A stretch of DNA of 64,000 nucleotides from Paraburkholderia atlantica (GTDB lineage Bacteria > Pseudomonadota > Gammaproteobacteria > Burkholderiales > Burkholderiaceae), in contig NZ_WHNQ01000006.1 in the NCBI RefSeq assembly GCF_009362785.1, positions 273,596-337,595 of the forward strand, written 5' to 3'. Each line of letters starts with the position of its first letter. Within the stretch, counting starts at the first letter, position 1. The position numbers were made by a program, and so were the translations under genes. Positions 17,954-28,005 of this stretch are shown piece after piece. Below the pieces are notes generated by a model, which was not told the origin of the DNA, made no database searches, and saw only the letters and a list, made by a program, of their open reading frames with translations.

Positions 17954-17977
17954 ATATGCAGCCAGGAGGCTGCATAT
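17954..17977. promoter_or_regulatory. Perfect palindrome over the ribosome site and start codon of the SRPBCC gene
   Basis: ATATGCAGCC-AGGA-GGCTGCATAT has 10-bp perfect arms. The loop AGGA is the Shine-Dalgarno core and the right arm contains the AT of the start codon. A further TGCATAT half-site lies about 20 nt upstream. As DNA it suits an ArsR-type dimer encoded by the downstream gene; as RNA it would hide the ribosome site. Confidence 0.65.
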
Positions 17978-18437
17978 GAACTCATCGACCGATCGCATCG
18001 AAAAGCAGATTCTGTTGAAGGCGCCGCGCTCGCGCGTCTGGCGCGCACTGGCCAACGCCGAGGAATTCGGCAAATGGTTCGGCGTGAACCTCACCGGCAA
18101 GCAGTTCGTCGCCGGGCAATCCACGCAGGGGCACATCACCTATCCGGGCTATGAGCATCTGGTGATGGACGTGCTGGTCGAGCGTGTCGAGCCCGATCAT
18201 CATCTGTCGTGGCGCTGGCATCCGGCCGCGATCGACATCACGATCGACTACACACCCGAGCCGACCACGCTCGTCGAATTCGATCTGAGCGAGGTCGAGT
18301 CCGGCACGCTGCTGCGCGTCGTCGAATCGGGCTTCGACCAGTTGCCGGTCGGGCGCCGCGCGGAAGCGTTCCGGCTGAACGCCGGCGGCTGGGAACAGCA
18401 GATGGTCAATATCGAACGATATGTCGGCGCGGGTTAA
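17976..18437 (+). CDS. SRPBCC (AHSA1-like) domain protein
   Basis: A 153-residue protein with the START/Bet v 1 fold of the AHSA1 family. It opens with IEKQILLKAPRSRVWRALAN (residues 8-27), then FGKWFGV, an ERVEPDHHLSWRWHP strand, and a C-terminal helix ending GGWEQQMVNIERYV, the usual family close. Such proteins bind small hydrophobic ligands; substrate unknown. The ArsR regulator gene overlaps its 3' end by 17 nt, a very common pairing in which the regulator controls both genes. Confidence 0.88.
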   Translation: MNSSTDRIEKQILLKAPRSRVWRALANAEEFGKWFGVNLTGKQFVAGQSTQGHITYPGYEHLVMDVLVERVEPDHHLSWRWHPAAIDITIDYTPEPTTLVEFDLSEVESGTLLRVVESGFDQLPVGRRAEAFRLNAGGWEQQMVNIERYVGAG

Positions 18438-18786
18438 GGCGGGCTCCGCGCAGGCGGGTCTCAAGGCGGCGACGCTGCGCCGTTCGGCGGTGGTATTCGC
18501 GGCGCTCGGTGACGAAACGCGCCTGCGTCTGGTCGCGGCCTTGTGCGCGGGCAGTGCGATGTCGATCGCGCAGCTGACGGCCGGCACCGACATCACACGG
18601 CAGTCGGTCACGCAGCATCTGCAGGTGCTGGCCGACGCGGGCCTCGTTCACGATGTCAAGGTCGGACGCGAGCGCCTGTGGGCGTTCGAGCCGGCGCATC
18701 TGGACGCGGCGCGCCGCGCGCTCGACGCGATTTCGCGGCAGTGGGATCAGGCGCTGCTGAAGTTGAAGACGATGGTCGAGGAATGA
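18421..18786 (+). CDS. ArsR family transcriptional regulator
   Basis: A 121-residue winged-helix regulator. The DNA-binding core runs from AVVFAALGDETRLRLVAALC (residues 24-43) through SIAQLTAGTDITRQSVTQHL (48-67) to the wing VHDVKVGRERLWAFEP. It has no ArsR metal-binding C-V-C in the recognition helix, so it is of the non-metal type usually found with SRPBCC proteins. The start overlaps the SRPBCC gene, so the two are translationally coupled. It probably binds the palindrome at 17954-17977. Confidence 0.9.
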   Translation: MSARVKAGSAQAGLKAATLRRSAVVFAALGDETRLRLVAALCAGSAMSIAQLTAGTDITRQSVTQHLQVLADAGLVHDVKVGRERLWAFEPAHLDAARRALDAISRQWDQALLKLKTMVEE

Positions 18787-18905
18787 AGGGCGGGGCGGTC
18801 GCGGCAATTGCGCGAACCGGCCGGCCAAAGATCACGCCCGACGGTGTGTGCCGCATTTTTTACCGACTTCAAGTCGCGCATCGTGCGCGGAAGCGCGCCA
18901 CAACG

Positions 18906-18931
18906 CAAAAGGGGCCAACAAATTGGCCCCT
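18906..18931 (-). terminator. Intrinsic terminator between convergent genes
   Basis: AGGGGCCAA-CAAA-TTGGCCCCT is a perfect 9-bp stem with a 4-nt loop. On the minus strand it runs into TTTTG, fitting termination of the 18969-19334 gene; the other direction lacks a T-run. Confidence 0.7.
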
Positions 18932-18968
18932 GGAACACCGCAAAAAAGGAAGGAAAGCCGGCCCGCGG

Positions 18969-19334
18969 CTAATCGGCGATCCGCTTGTCGGCCAGCGCGC
19001 TCTGGCAGTCGGCTATCACCTGCCGGACGAGCCGGGCTTGCGGATCGAGTTCGTCGGTATCGAGAATTTCCTCGACCGCGTCGCGCGCCCAGTCGGTATC
19101 GACGAAGCGCGCGTGGCGCCGCGCGATTTCGACGGCGGTGGCTGACAGCTTCGCGATGCACAGCCAGTCGGCTTCGCGGGCGCGGCGGTCGAGCCACTTG
19201 TGCGCGGACTGCACGTGAAAGGCCGCGTCGGGCCAGTCTTCGTTCAGATAATAAGCGCCGAGGCTTCCGCATGTGAGCCAGCACAGCAGCTCCAGGCGGT
19301 CACGGGGACTCAGATGTTGGCGTACATCACTCAT
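18969..19334 (-). CDS. Conserved hypothetical protein, 121 residues
   Basis: A soluble, mostly helical 121-residue protein rich in Ala, Asp, Leu and Trp, with no signal peptide or membrane segment. It begins MSDVRQHLSPRDRLELLCWL and contains GAYYLNEDWPDAAFHVQSAH. Codon usage is typical of the genome and a terminator follows it, so it is a genuine gene. No domain or family is recognised. It is convergent with the SRPBCC-ArsR pair and stands alone. The 248 bp between it and tam hold no recognisable gene or motif. Confidence 0.7.
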   Translation of the reverse strand: MSDVRQHLSPRDRLELLCWLTCGSLGAYYLNEDWPDAAFHVQSAHKWLDRRAREADWLCIAKLSATAVEIARRHARFVDTDWARDAVEEILDTDELDPQARLVRQVIADCQSALADKRIAD

Positions 19335-19582
19335 GGCGACGCTCGCTGCAGTAAATGGCTTCCCGGTGAGGCCGGCGGGCGCCGTCCTCCGCTTTTATAA
19401 ACATTAGCATGCGGAATTCCCGGGCGGCAATTCCTGACCAACCCTAGCGTGCGGCACCGCAACAGGCTGGCTTTCGGGCGATGCATCCGCGACGTGCGCG
19501 GGACGCCCGATCGACCTCGGAGGACTCGCCTGAACCCCGCCGCGCGGCGTTCAGCGGCTGGCGCCGGTTCCCGGGCGCGGCC

Positions 19583-20380
19583 TCACCGTTCGCCACGCGT
19601 CGCGACGATGAAAAGCCGCGGAAACGGCAGCAGCACCGTGCCATCGGCGAGCGCCGGGTAGGCTTTGGCGATTCCGTCGCGATAGCGTTGAAGAAACGCG
19701 CTGCGTTCGGCGTCGTCGAGCGCGGCGAGAAACGGCCGCAGCGCGCTGCCCTTGAACCATTCGACCACTGCGTCGGCGCCTGCGAGCGGGTGGTGATAGA
19801 CCGTGCGCCACACGTCGACGCGCGCGCACAGCGGCTTGAGCAGCGCGTAGTACCAGTTCGCGTCGTGGCGCATGGTGCGCCCGACACCCTTCAGCCTGGA
19901 CGCCCAAGGCCCATCGGCGGCGATTTCGCGCAGCAGCCGGTGCGCCGGTTCGTCGAGATTGACGGGCATCTGCACGGCGAGGCTGCCGCCCGTCGCGAGT
20001 TTTGCCACCAGCGCGGGGAACAGCCGCTCGTGGTCCGGCACCCATTGCAGTACCGCGTTCGCGAGGATCACGTCGAAGGGGCCGCGTGCGTCCCACGTCG
20101 ACACTTCGCTGATGTCGAAGCGGAATTGCGGCAACCGCCGACGGGCCGCCGCGATCATGTCGGCCGAGCTGTCGATGCCGCTGACGGACGCACCCGGCAC
20201 CCGCTCCGCCAGCACCTCGGTCGAGTTGCCCGGTCCGCAGCCGATATCGACCGCGAGCCGGGCACCGTCCAACGGCACGGCCGAGAGCAGATCGCGCACC
20301 GGCCGCGTGCGCTCGTTCTCGAACAGCGTGTACTGCTTCGCGTGCCAATCGCTGTGCTCGCTGGTGGTTTTGCCGGTCAT
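19583..20380 (-). CDS. tam: Trans-aconitate 2-methyltransferase
   Basis: SAM-dependent methylation of trans-aconitate, an inhibitor of aconitase; cytoplasmic. The 265-residue product from ATG 20380 has GGAG 8 nt upstream; an in-frame ATG at 20413 is less well placed. Tam features are DWHAKQYTLFENERTRPVRD at the start, SAM motif I VDIGCGPGNSTEVLAER near residue 43, GIDSSADMI, and the ANAVLQWVPDH block. The Tam-specific VQMPVNLDEPAHRLLRE follows near residue 143. The divergent LysR gene 94 bp away may regulate it. Confidence 0.9.
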   Translation of the reverse strand: MTGKTTSEHSDWHAKQYTLFENERTRPVRDLLSAVPLDGARLAVDIGCGPGNSTEVLAERVPGASVSGIDSSADMIAAARRRLPQFRFDISEVSTWDARGPFDVILANAVLQWVPDHERLFPALVAKLATGGSLAVQMPVNLDEPAHRLLREIAADGPWASRLKGVGRTMRHDANWYYALLKPLCARVDVWRTVYHHPLAGADAVVEWFKGSALRPFLAALDDAERSAFLQRYRDGIAKAYPALADGTVLLPFPRLFIVATRGER

Positions 20381-20437
20381 CTTTGGCTCCTTCGCGGGGT
20401 TCGTTGCGGTCATTCTCGGCCGCTCTCAGCCCAGAGT

Positions 20438-20470
20438 AAAATGAATTTATGATTCCGATTACTTCATTTT
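20438..20470. promoter_or_regulatory. Inverted repeat between tam and the LysR gene
   Basis: AAAATGAA (20438-20445) and TTCATTTT (20463-20470) are perfect 8-bp arms around a 17-bp spacer, immediately upstream of the LysR start and 58 bp from tam. This is a likely binding site for the LysR protein. Confidence 0.5.
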
Positions 20471-20474
20471 TCTA

Positions 20475-21374
20475 ATGAAAATCGACACGCTCGGCGTCCA
20501 GGCGTTCGTCGCGATTGCCGATCGCGGCAGTTTTCAGAGCGCGGCGGATTCGCTACACGTAACGCAAACCGCGATTACGCAGCGGCTGCGCAAGCTCGAA
20601 ACCTATCTCGGCGTCACACTGATCGAGCGCACCACACGTTCGATGGCGCTCACCGAAATCGGCCGCAATTTTCTGCCGCACGCGCGCCGGCTGCTCGGCG
20701 AGCTGGCCGACGCGCTCGTCGAAATTCGCGAAACGGGCATCGCGCGACGCGGCGACGTGTCGATCGCGTGCGTGCCGACCGTCGGCGTGCAATATCTGCC
20801 GCGCATCCTGCAGGCCTATTCGGCGCGCTATCCGCACAATCGCATCAAGATTCTCGATCACGCGTCGGCGGCGGTGGAAGAGGCCGTATTGCGCAGGGAG
20901 GTCGAGTTCGGCATCAACATCGCGCGCGAGCATCATCCCGATCTCGCCAGCGTGCCGCTCACCGAAGACCGCTATGTGCTGATCTGCCACGAAGACCATC
21001 CGCTCGCGAAGCGGCGGCGCATCGCATGGCGGCAGTTGCAGGCGTTCCCGCTGATTTTCGCCGGCGAGGTCAGCGGCAACCGCGCGCTGCTCGACGTCGC
21101 GTTGGAATCCAGCGAGCTCGCGCTGCGGTCGTTCTACGAGGTGCAGCGCAGTTCGACCGCGCTCGGGCTCGTCGCGCAGCGTGTCGGCGTGGCCGTGGTG
21201 CCCGCGCTCGCGCTGCAAAAGGGCGCGTATCCGACCGTGCGCACCGTCGAGCTCACGCAGCCCACCGTGTCGCGCACACTGGTGCTGGTCGCGCGCAAGA
21301 CCGCGCAGTTGTCGCCGGCAGCGCAGGCGCTGTACGACATGATCCGTGAACAGGCGACGCTGAAAAGCGGATGA
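20475..21374 (+). CDS. LysR family transcriptional regulator
   Basis: A 299-residue LysR regulator. The N-terminal helix-turn-helix reads LGVQAFVAIADRGSFQSAADSLHVTQTAITQRLRKLE (residues 6-42, in two parts), and the effector domain begins GDVSIACVPTVGVQYLPRIL. It is divergent from tam, with an inverted repeat in between, so tam or itself is the likely target. The regulated signal is unknown. Confidence 0.9.
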   Translation: MKIDTLGVQAFVAIADRGSFQSAADSLHVTQTAITQRLRKLETYLGVTLIERTTRSMALTEIGRNFLPHARRLLGELADALVEIRETGIARRGDVSIACVPTVGVQYLPRILQAYSARYPHNRIKILDHASAAVEEAVLRREVEFGINIAREHHPDLASVPLTEDRYVLICHEDHPLAKRRRIAWRQLQAFPLIFAGEVSGNRALLDVALESSELALRSFYEVQRSSTALGLVAQRVGVAVVPALALQKGAYPTVRTVELTQPTVSRTLVLVARKTAQLSPAAQALYDMIREQATLKSG

Positions 21375-21458
21375 CGCCGCGCCGCGCGCAAGGCAAACTC
21401 CCTGGCTTCCGGGTTTGATTCCTTCAACCCGTTTTACCGACGCGACATACAACCACCG

Positions 21459-22082
21459 ATGCTGCAGATACTCGGCAAGACCACCTCGATCAACGTGCGC
21501 AAGGTGCTGTGGACCTGCGCGGAACTCGGACTTGCGTTCGAGCAGGAAGACTGGGGTTCGGGCTTTCGCTCGACCGATGTCGCCGAATTCCGCGCGCTCA
21601 ATCCGAACGCGATGGTCCCCGTGATTCGCGACGGCAACTTCGTGCTGTGGGAATCGAACTCGATCATCCGTTACCTCGCGAACCGTTATCGCGGTGACGG
21701 GCTCTATCCGGCCGATCCGGTCGAGCGCGCGCGCTGCGATCAATGGATCGACTGGCAGGCGAGCGAATTGAACCGCTCGTGGGGCTACGCGTTTCTGGCG
21801 CTCGTGCGGCATTCGCCCGAGCATCAGGACCCGCGGCAGATCGCCGCGTCGTGTGCGAACTGGTCGAAGCATATGGCGATCGTCGAGCAGCAACTCGCGC
21901 GCACCGGCGCGTATATCGCGGGCGAGGCGTTCTCGCTCGCCGATATTCCGATCGCGCTGTCCGCGAACCGCTGGCTCGAAACGCCGCAGCAGCACGACGA
22001 TTTGCCGGCGGTAGCCGCTTATATGACGCGCCTGGCCGAGCGCGACGGGTATCGCAGGTATTGCCGTAACGGCACGCCGTAA
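21459..22082 (+). CDS. Glutathione S-transferase family protein
   Basis: A 207-residue GST. The thioredoxin-like N-terminal domain starts [20 protein letters not shown]; Ser10 in TTSINVRK is the probable glutathione-activating residue, and [20 protein letters not shown] contains the cis-Pro and the ES pair that bind glutathione. The C-terminal helical domain has [20 protein letters not shown]. Likely a conjugating or peroxidase enzyme; substrate not deducible. It lies 84 bp after the LysR gene on the same strand. Confidence 0.9.
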   Translation: MLQILGKTTSINVRKVLWTCAELGLAFEQEDWGSGFRSTDVAEFRALNPNAMVPVIRDGNFVLWESNSIIRYLANRYRGDGLYPADPVERARCDQWIDWQASELNRSWGYAFLALVRHSPEHQDPRQIAASCANWSKHMAIVEQQLARTGAYIAGEAFSLADIPIALSANRWLETPQQHDDLPAVAAYMTRLAERDGYRRYCRNGTP

Positions 22083-22239
22083 TCGTTGATTCGCGGGCGC
22101 TTCGACAACTCGCCGATGCTTACGGAATCCGCCTTTAACGCTTACGCATTGCTTTCGCGTTGCCGCGCCGACGGCTGCTGCGCGGTGTACCCCGCGTCGC
22201 CTACAATGGCGCCCATTTAGCGACATTGAAGGTCCAACG

Positions 22240-22584
22240 ATGCGGGTAACGAAATTCGCGCTGGCCGTGCTGACGGCGTGCTTCACTCTGAACGCGAGCG
22301 CCGAGATGACTGCCGCCCAATACAAGAAATGGGCGCACGCCGACAACAACTCGATCTATGCGGCGTACATCACCGGCACGATCAATGCGTTCGGCTGGGC
22401 GAACGGCGATCTGGTCTCGCGGAAACAGCCGCAGCTGTTCTGTCCGCCAGAAACGCTGGCAATCGGCAACCAGACGGTCTATCCGCTGCTCGATGCGTTC
22501 TTCGCGAAGCACCCGGGCATTTCCGACGATTTTCCGATCGGGCTCGCGATTCTGCGCTCGTTGCAGGGCGCGTATCCGTGCTGA
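22240..22584 (+). CDS. Exported Rap1a/Tai-like protein
   Basis: A 114-residue protein with a signal peptide (cleavage predicted after NASA, near residue 21). The mature part matches the general plan of the Rap1a/Tai type VI immunity fold: YAAYITGTINAFGW, then LFCPPETLAIGNQTVYPLLD and a C-terminal ILRSLQGAYPC. Cys residues near 68 and at 114 could form the family disulphide. No amidase effector gene is adjacent, so it may be an orphan immunity protein or a domesticated relative. That function is inference from sequence pattern only. Confidence 0.65.
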   Translation: MRVTKFALAVLTACFTLNASAEMTAAQYKKWAHADNNSIYAAYITGTINAFGWANGDLVSRKQPQLFCPPETLAIGNQTVYPLLDAFFAKHPGISDDFPIGLAILRSLQGAYPC

Positions 22585-22628
22585 CGTGTGGAAGGAGTGA
22601 GGGGAGGGAGTAAGGCGGGGGCAACAGC

Positions 22629-22661
22629 AGGGGGCGAGCTCGCGAAGCGGGCCCGCCCCCT
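22629..22661. terminator. Strong hairpin between convergent genes
   Basis: AGGGGGC pairs with GCCCCCT (22629-22635 and 22655-22661), with inner pairing GCTCGC/GCGGGC. It lies between the Rap1a-like gene and fabV. There is no good T-run on either strand, so it is a candidate only. Confidence 0.4.
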
Positions 22662-22666
22662 ATGAA

Positions 22667-23863
22667 TCAAACCTGCACGAGATTCGGAATCTGCACGTCC
22701 GGATTGACGTCCGCCTCGTAATCGACGCCCTTCATTTCAAAGCCGAACAGACGCAGGAAATCGGTCTTGTAGCCGGCGAAATCGGTGAGTTCGTAGATGT
22801 TGTCGTTGGTCACCTGGTTCCACAGCTCCTGCACGCGGCCTTGCACCTGCGGATCGAGTTCCTTGTAGTCCGCGCGCAGACGGCCTTCGTCGTCCAGATG
22901 CGGCTGGCTGCCATAGAGGCTGTCCTTGTAAAGGCCGTAGACCTGCTCGATGCAGCCTTCGTGCGTGCCTTTTTCCTTCATCACCTTGAAGAGCAGCGAC
23001 AGATACAGCGGCATCATCGGAATCGCCGAGCTCGCCTGCGTGACGACCGCCTTCAGCACCGAGACACGCGCATCGCCGCCGCTGGCCGCGAGCTTTTCAC
23101 GGATGCCGAGCACCTTCTGGTCGAGATCCTTCTTGGCCGCGCCGATCGAGCCGTTCCAGTAGATGTCGTGCGTGATCTTTTCGCCGAGGTAGGTGAACGC
23201 GGTGGTCTTCGCGCCGTCGGCAAGTACGCCGGCTTCGCCCAACGCGTCCATCCACATCTGCCAGTCTTCGCCGCCCATCACCGCGACCGTGTGCGCGATT
23301 TCTTCCGGCGTCGCCGGTTCGAGCACGGTTTCCTTGATCACTTCCTTGTCGGTGTCGATGCCGCGCAGATTGACTGCCTTGCCGATCGGCTTAAGGACCG
23401 AGCTGAACACTTCACCCGTTTTCGGGTGCTGGCGCTTCGGCGCCGCGAGGCTATAGACGACCAGATCGACCTGGCCGAGATCGCGCTTGATCACTTCGAT
23501 GGTGCGCGCCTTCACTTCGTCGGAGAACGCGTCGCCGTTGATGCTGGTCGCGTACAGGCCTTCGGCGGTGGCGAACTTCTCGAACGCCGCGGTGTTGTAC
23601 CAGCCGGCCGTGCCAGCCTTGGTTTCGCTGCCGGCGCGCTCGAAGAACACGCCGAGGGTCGACGCGCCCGAGCCGAACGCGGCGCTGATGCGCGCGGCGA
23701 GGCCATAGCCGGTCGACGCACCGATCACGAGCACCTTCTTCGGCCCGTTGGCAATGGGGCCGCGTGCCTTCACATACTCGATCTGTTCCTTGACGTTGGC
23801 TTCGCAGCCGGTCGGATGGGTCGATACACAGATGAAGCCACGCACACGCGGTTTGATGATCAT
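22667..23863 (-). CDS. fabV: Trans-2-enoyl-ACP/CoA reductase FabV
   Basis: NADH-dependent enoyl reductase that completes each cycle of fatty acid synthesis and is naturally insensitive to triclosan. From ATG 23863 ([20 protein letters not shown]) it has 398 residues, the normal length. The nucleotide-binding loop [12 protein letters not shown] is at 48-59. The catalytic Y-x8-K of the family is seen in [10 protein letters not shown] near residue 235. The C-terminal NLVQV tail is complete. The frame is open further upstream but non-conserved. No FabI is in the window. Confidence 0.95.
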   Translation of the reverse strand: MIIKPRVRGFICVSTHPTGCEANVKEQIEYVKARGPIANGPKKVLVIGASTGYGLAARISAAFGSGASTLGVFFERAGSETKAGTAGWYNTAAFEKFATAEGLYATSINGDAFSDEVKARTIEVIKRDLGQVDLVVYSLAAPKRQHPKTGEVFSSVLKPIGKAVNLRGIDTDKEVIKETVLEPATPEEIAHTVAVMGGEDWQMWMDALGEAGVLADGAKTTAFTYLGEKITHDIYWNGSIGAAKKDLDQKVLGIREKLAASGGDARVSVLKAVVTQASSAIPMMPLYLSLLFKVMKEKGTHEGCIEQVYGLYKDSLYGSQPHLDDEGRLRADYKELDPQVQGRVQELWNQVTNDNIYELTDFAGYKTDFLRLFGFEMKGVDYEADVNPDVQIPNLVQV

Positions 23864-23996
23864 GAAGCACCTCTTGTCGGAATTGGCGACATTATAGTGG
23901 CCCGCCGGAGCCGCACTCCATCCCACGAATGGAGCAAAAATCGGCGCACTCCCCACATCTTGGTACGATTGCGCCTTTCCCAGCCGACGACAGCAC

Positions 23997-26513
23997 GTGA
24001 AGCGCCTCTTTTCCTCCTTTCTGGCGGCCCTCGACAAAGGGCTGACCCTCGCGAACCCGCTGTTCGCGAAGGCCGCGTGGCATTTGCGCCACCCGACCCG
24101 CCGCACGTTCGCGTGGGGGCTCGCCGCGCTGCCGGTGCTGTTCGTGCTGTACATGCTGCTGCTGATTCCGTTCACGCCGAGCATCGGCGACATCCGCAAG
24201 GCGAAGATCGAGCAGCCCGCGCAGATCCTGTCGGCGGACGGCAAGCTGCTCGCCGAGTTCAAGCCGTCGAACCGCGAGTGGGTCAAGCTGAAGGACATCT
24301 CGCCGAACGTCGTCAACGCGCTGATCGCGACCGAGGATCACCGCTTCTATCAGCATTTCGGACTCGACTGGCGGCGCACCGCTTCGGCGGCGCTGCACAC
24401 GTTCTCCGGCGACCGCCAGGGCGGCTCGACGATCACCCAGCAGCTCGCGCGCAATCTGTATCCCGACGAAATCGGCCGTGCGCCGACGCTGACGCGCAAG
24501 CTGAAGGAAGCGATCACCGCGCTGAAGATCGAGGCGTTCTACACGAAGGACGAGATCCTCGAAACCTACCTGAACACGGTGCCGTTCCTGTACAACGCGT
24601 ACGGCATCGAAATGGCCGCGCGCACCTATTTCGACAAGTCCGCGTCCGAACTGAACGTGCTCGAAGCGGCGACGCTGACCGGCATGCTGAAGGGCAACGC
24701 GTACTACAACCCGGTCCTGAACCCCGAGCGCGCGTTGCAGCGGCGCAATACGGTGCTCGCGCAGCTGGTCAAGTACGGCAAACTGACGCCCGCCCAGTAC
24801 GACGGGCTCGCCCGCAAGCCGCTGCGTCTGGACTTCGAGCGCCAGATCGAGCCGCCCGGACCCGCGCCGCACTTCACGCAGCAGCTGCGCAAATGGCTGG
24901 TCGCGTGGGCTGATCGCAACGACTACAACATCTATTCCGATGGACTCGTCGTGCGCACGACGATCGACTCGCTCCTCCAGACGATGGCGACCCAGGCGGT
25001 CACGCTGCAGGGCAACCAGTTGCAGAACATCGCGAACTCGGCGTGGGGCACGCGCGCGGGCTGCTCGGCGGACAAGGACCTGCTGCGCACGTTCCTGCGC
25101 GAAACGCCCGACTTCCGCGCGGCCAGGGATACGGGCCTGTCCGACGACGACGCGCTCAAACACCTGCTCGCCGATCGCAAGCTCGTGCAAAGCGTGTGCG
25201 ACACGAAGACGCGCGTGCAGGCCGACTTCCTCGCGATGGACCCGCGCACCGGCGAGATCAAGGCGTGGGTCGGCAGCCGCGACTTTGGCGTTGATCCGTT
25301 CGATCACGTGCAGCAGGCGCGCCGTCAGCCGGGCTCGACGTTCAAGCCGTTCGTCTACGCGGCGGCCTTCGAGGCCGGCGCGAAGCCCGACGACAAACTG
25401 CCCGACAATCCGGTCCAGATCGAACTCGCCGGCGGCGAACTCTGGAAGCCGAACGACGAGGACGAGCCGAGCGGCCGCATGATCAGCCTGCGCGATGCGC
25501 TCGCGTATTCGCGCAACCGCATCACCGCGCAGGTGATGGAGTCGGTCGGTCCGAACCGGGTCGCGAAGCTCGCGCGGGCGATGGGCGTGCGCGACAGCCA
25601 GCTCGACCCGGTGCCGTCGCTTGCGCTCGGCACGAGCCCGGTCACGCTGAAGGAAATGGTGTCGGCGTACAGCACGATCGCGAACCTCGGCGGCTACGTC
25701 GAGCCGCTGATGGTCACGCGCATCGAGGACCGCAACGGCAATCTGCTCGCCGAATTCAGCCCGGCCACGCCGAGGCGCGAGTTGCCCGCCGACGCGGCGC
25801 GCACGCTCGTCGACGTGATGCGCGACGTCGTCAGCCGCGGCACCGGCGCGAGTATCCGCACGCGCTTCGGCGTGCGCGGCGACGTCGCGGGCAAGACCGG
25901 CACGACCCAGGGCAACGCGGATGGCTGGTTCATCCTGATGCAACCGCAACTGGTGGCGGGGGCGTGGGTCGGCTTCAATGACAGCCGCGTGACGTTGCGC
26001 AGCGATTACTGGGGGCAGGGGGCGCATAGCGCGCTGCCGATCGTCGGCGATTTCTTCCAGCGCGCGCAGCGCTCGCGGCTCGTCGACAGCCACATGAAAT
26101 TCGATACCGCACAGCAGCCCGGCTGGTTCGCGGAGCGCGCCGAGCGTTTGCGCAACTGGATCGAGAGCCTGTTCGCGCGCACGCCGGCGCAGCCGGACAA
26201 GCAGGTCGTGGCGCGTGCTCCGGCGCGGCGCGCACCGGTGGCGCCGCCGGCGTCTGCCGTGGCTGCACCGGCGGCGTCAGAGGCAGCGGGCGCGTCCGCG
26301 GTGCAGGGCGAAGTGCGCGAAATGCCGCCGTTGCTGCCGGCGCCTGGGTCGGAAGCGGCTCCCACGACCCCGCCCGGTAATACCGTCGACGGTGAAACGC
26401 ATGGCGGCGGTGCGGCCGCGCTCGCGCCGACCCCGACGCCAGACGACGTCGTGCCGCCCGATGCGCGCGCTCAGGGCGGCGAAAGGTCGAATAACGGCAG
26501 CGGGGCGAACTGA
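23997..26513 (+). CDS. Class A penicillin-binding protein (bifunctional transglycosylase/transpeptidase)
   Basis: An 838-residue inner-membrane peptidoglycan synthase starting at GTG 23997. One membrane helix lies near residues 38-58. The glycosyltransferase domain follows, with catalytic Glu113 in [32 protein letters not shown] and ILETYLN. The transpeptidase domain has all three motifs: S447-T-F-K, S505-R-N and K633-T-G-T. A Pro/Ala-rich tail of about 110 residues ends the protein. It is shorter and differently arranged from PBP1A with its OB domain, and closer to the PbpC/PBP1-like proteins of this group. The start lacks a strong Shine-Dalgarno sequence. Confidence 0.9.
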   Translation: MKRLFSSFLAALDKGLTLANPLFAKAAWHLRHPTRRTFAWGLAALPVLFVLYMLLLIPFTPSIGDIRKAKIEQPAQILSADGKLLAEFKPSNREWVKLKDISPNVVNALIATEDHRFYQHFGLDWRRTASAALHTFSGDRQGGSTITQQLARNLYPDEIGRAPTLTRKLKEAITALKIEAFYTKDEILETYLNTVPFLYNAYGIEMAARTYFDKSASELNVLEAATLTGMLKGNAYYNPVLNPERALQRRNTVLAQLVKYGKLTPAQYDGLARKPLRLDFERQIEPPGPAPHFTQQLRKWLVAWADRNDYNIYSDGLVVRTTIDSLLQTMATQAVTLQGNQLQNIANSAWGTRAGCSADKDLLRTFLRETPDFRAARDTGLSDDDALKHLLADRKLVQSVCDTKTRVQADFLAMDPRTGEIKAWVGSRDFGVDPFDHVQQARRQPGSTFKPFVYAAAFEAGAKPDDKLPDNPVQIELAGGELWKPNDEDEPSGRMISLRDALAYSRNRITAQVMESVGPNRVAKLARAMGVRDSQLDPVPSLALGTSPVTLKEMVSAYSTIANLGGYVEPLMVTRIEDRNGNLLAEFSPATPRRELPADAARTLVDVMRDVVSRGTGASIRTRFGVRGDVAGKTGTTQGNADGWFILMQPQLVAGAWVGFNDSRVTLRSDYWGQGAHSALPIVGDFFQRAQRSRLVDSHMKFDTAQQPGWFAERAERLRNWIESLFARTPAQPDKQVVARAPARRAPVAPPASAVAAPAASEAAGASAVQGEVREMPPLLPAPGSEAAPTTPPGNTVDGETHGGGAAALAPTPTPDDVVPPDARAQGGERSNNGSGAN

Positions 26514-26518
26514 ATGCG

Positions 26519-26539
26519 ACCCGGGCGCGCTGCCCGGGT
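26519..26539. terminator. GC-rich hairpin between convergent genes
   Basis: ACCCGGGC-GCGCT-GCCCGGGT is a perfect 8-bp stem just after the penicillin-binding protein stop. No T-run follows, so termination strength is doubtful. Confidence 0.4.
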
Positions 26540-26567
26540 GCGTATCGAACTCGGTGAGGCAGAAGGG

Positions 26568-27920
26568 CTAAGGTCTCGCGACGCCCGCTTCACCCGACGG
26601 CCGCGCATGCGGATTCCCATGCACCGTCTCGAGCGACGTGTCGTGATGCAGCAACAGCACCGCCGCCATCCCGATCAGCCCCGCTCCCGAGAGGCATAGC
26701 AGCCCGGCGCCGAAGCCGCCGGTGCTGTCCTTGATCCAGCCCATCGCGAACGGGCCGAAGAAACCCGCCAGATTGCCGAGCGAATTGATCGCGGCGATGC
26801 CGCCCGCAGCCGCCGCGCCCGACAGGAACGCGGCCGGCAAGGTCCAGATCACCGGCAGGCAACCGAAGATGCCGAAGCCGGCAATCGACAGCGCAACCAT
26901 CTTCAGCACCGGATTGTCGAGTCCGGCCGAGACCGCGATGCCGCCAGCCGCAATGAACAGCGCAATCGCGACGTGCCAGCGGCGCTCCAGGTGGCGATCC
27001 GAATGCCGCCCCCACACGATCATGCCGATGAGCCCGATCACGTACGGCAGCGACGTGACGAAACCCGTCTGGAGATTGGTCAGACCGAAGGCCTTCACGA
27101 TCTGCGGCAGGAAGAAGCTCAGGCCGTAGTTGGTCGCATTCGCGCCAAAATAGATCAGCGCGATGGCGAGCACGCGCGGATTGATCAGCGCCTCCTTCAC
27201 GCTGAAGTGGCGCACCGCCTCGCGATGCTCACGCTCCTGCTTCTGGCGCGCGATCAGCCAGTCGCGCTCCTCGGTGCTGAGCCAGGTGGCATCGGCGGGC
27301 TTGTCGGTCAGATAGAACAGCACCGCGAACGACAGCAATACCGCGGGCGCCGCCTCGATCAGATACAGCCACTGCCAGCCGCCGAGCCCACCGATGCCGT
27401 CGAGCGAAAGCAGCGCGCCGGAGATCGGGCCGCCGATCACCGTCGATAGCGGAATTGCCGCCATGAAATAGCCGACCACGCGCCCGCGATACGCGGCTGG
27501 AAACCACAAGGTCAGCAGAAAAATGATGCCCGGGAAAAAGCCGGCCTCGGCGATGCCGAGCAGAATCCGCAGGCCGTAAAACACGTGCGCGGGCGAGAGC
27601 CCGGTGAAGCGCGCGATGTCCGGAATGAAGGCCATCGCGCCCGCGAGAATGCCCCACGAGAACATGATTCGCGCGATCCAGCGGCGTGCGCCGAATCGTT
27701 CGAGCAGCAGGTTCGACGGCACTTCGAAAAAGAAGTACGCGAGAAAGAACACGCCCGCGCCGAAGCCGAACGCGCTCGCGGACAGATCGAGCGCCTTGTT
27801 CATCTGCAACGCGGCGAAGCCGACGTTGACGCGATCCAGATAAGCGATGAAGTAGCACAGCATCAGAAACGGGATGAGCCGCATCGTGACGCGGTGAAGG
27901 GTACGTGCCTCGAGATCCAT
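26568..27920 (-). CDS. MFS transporter, anion:cation symporter (ACS) type
   Basis: A 450-residue, 12-helix permease. The N-terminus MRLIPFLMLCYFIAYLDRVN, FGFGAGVFFLAYFFFEVPSN and the motif LERFGARRWIARIMFSWG are typical of the ACS family (tartrate, phthalate, hexuronate and related carboxylates). The central loop is hydrophilic and basic near residues 215-240. No catabolic enzyme gene is adjacent, so the substrate cannot be guessed. An inverted repeat at 27983-28005 lies 63 bp upstream and may be its operator. Confidence 0.88.
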   Translation of the reverse strand: MDLEARTLHRVTMRLIPFLMLCYFIAYLDRVNVGFAALQMNKALDLSASAFGFGAGVFFLAYFFFEVPSNLLLERFGARRWIARIMFSWGILAGAMAFIPDIARFTGLSPAHVFYGLRILLGIAEAGFFPGIIFLLTLWFPAAYRGRVVGYFMAAIPLSTVIGGPISGALLSLDGIGGLGGWQWLYLIEAAPAVLLSFAVLFYLTDKPADATWLSTEERDWLIARQKQEREHREAVRHFSVKEALINPRVLAIALIYFGANATNYGLSFFLPQIVKAFGLTNLQTGFVTSLPYVIGLIGMIVWGRHSDRHLERRWHVAIALFIAAGGIAVSAGLDNPVLKMVALSIAGFGIFGCLPVIWTLPAAFLSGAAAAGGIAAINSLGNLAGFFGPFAMGWIKDSTGGFGAGLLCLSGAGLIGMAAVLLLHHDTSLETVHGNPHARPSGEAGVARP

Positions 27921-27982
27921 ATATGTCTCCTCCGGTTCGGCGACCGGTGTATGCCGCTATGTGGTGGGGTCCGCGGTTCGAT

Positions 27983-28005
27983 ATGCCTGTCCGTCGAACA
28001 GGCAT
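27983..28005. promoter_or_regulatory. Inverted repeat upstream of the ACS permease gene
   Basis: ATGCCTGT-CCGTCGA-ACAGGCAT, perfect 8-bp arms, lies 63 bp before the permease start. It is a possible regulator-binding site; no regulator gene is next to it. The rest of the 292-bp gap shows nothing recognisable. Confidence 0.4.
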
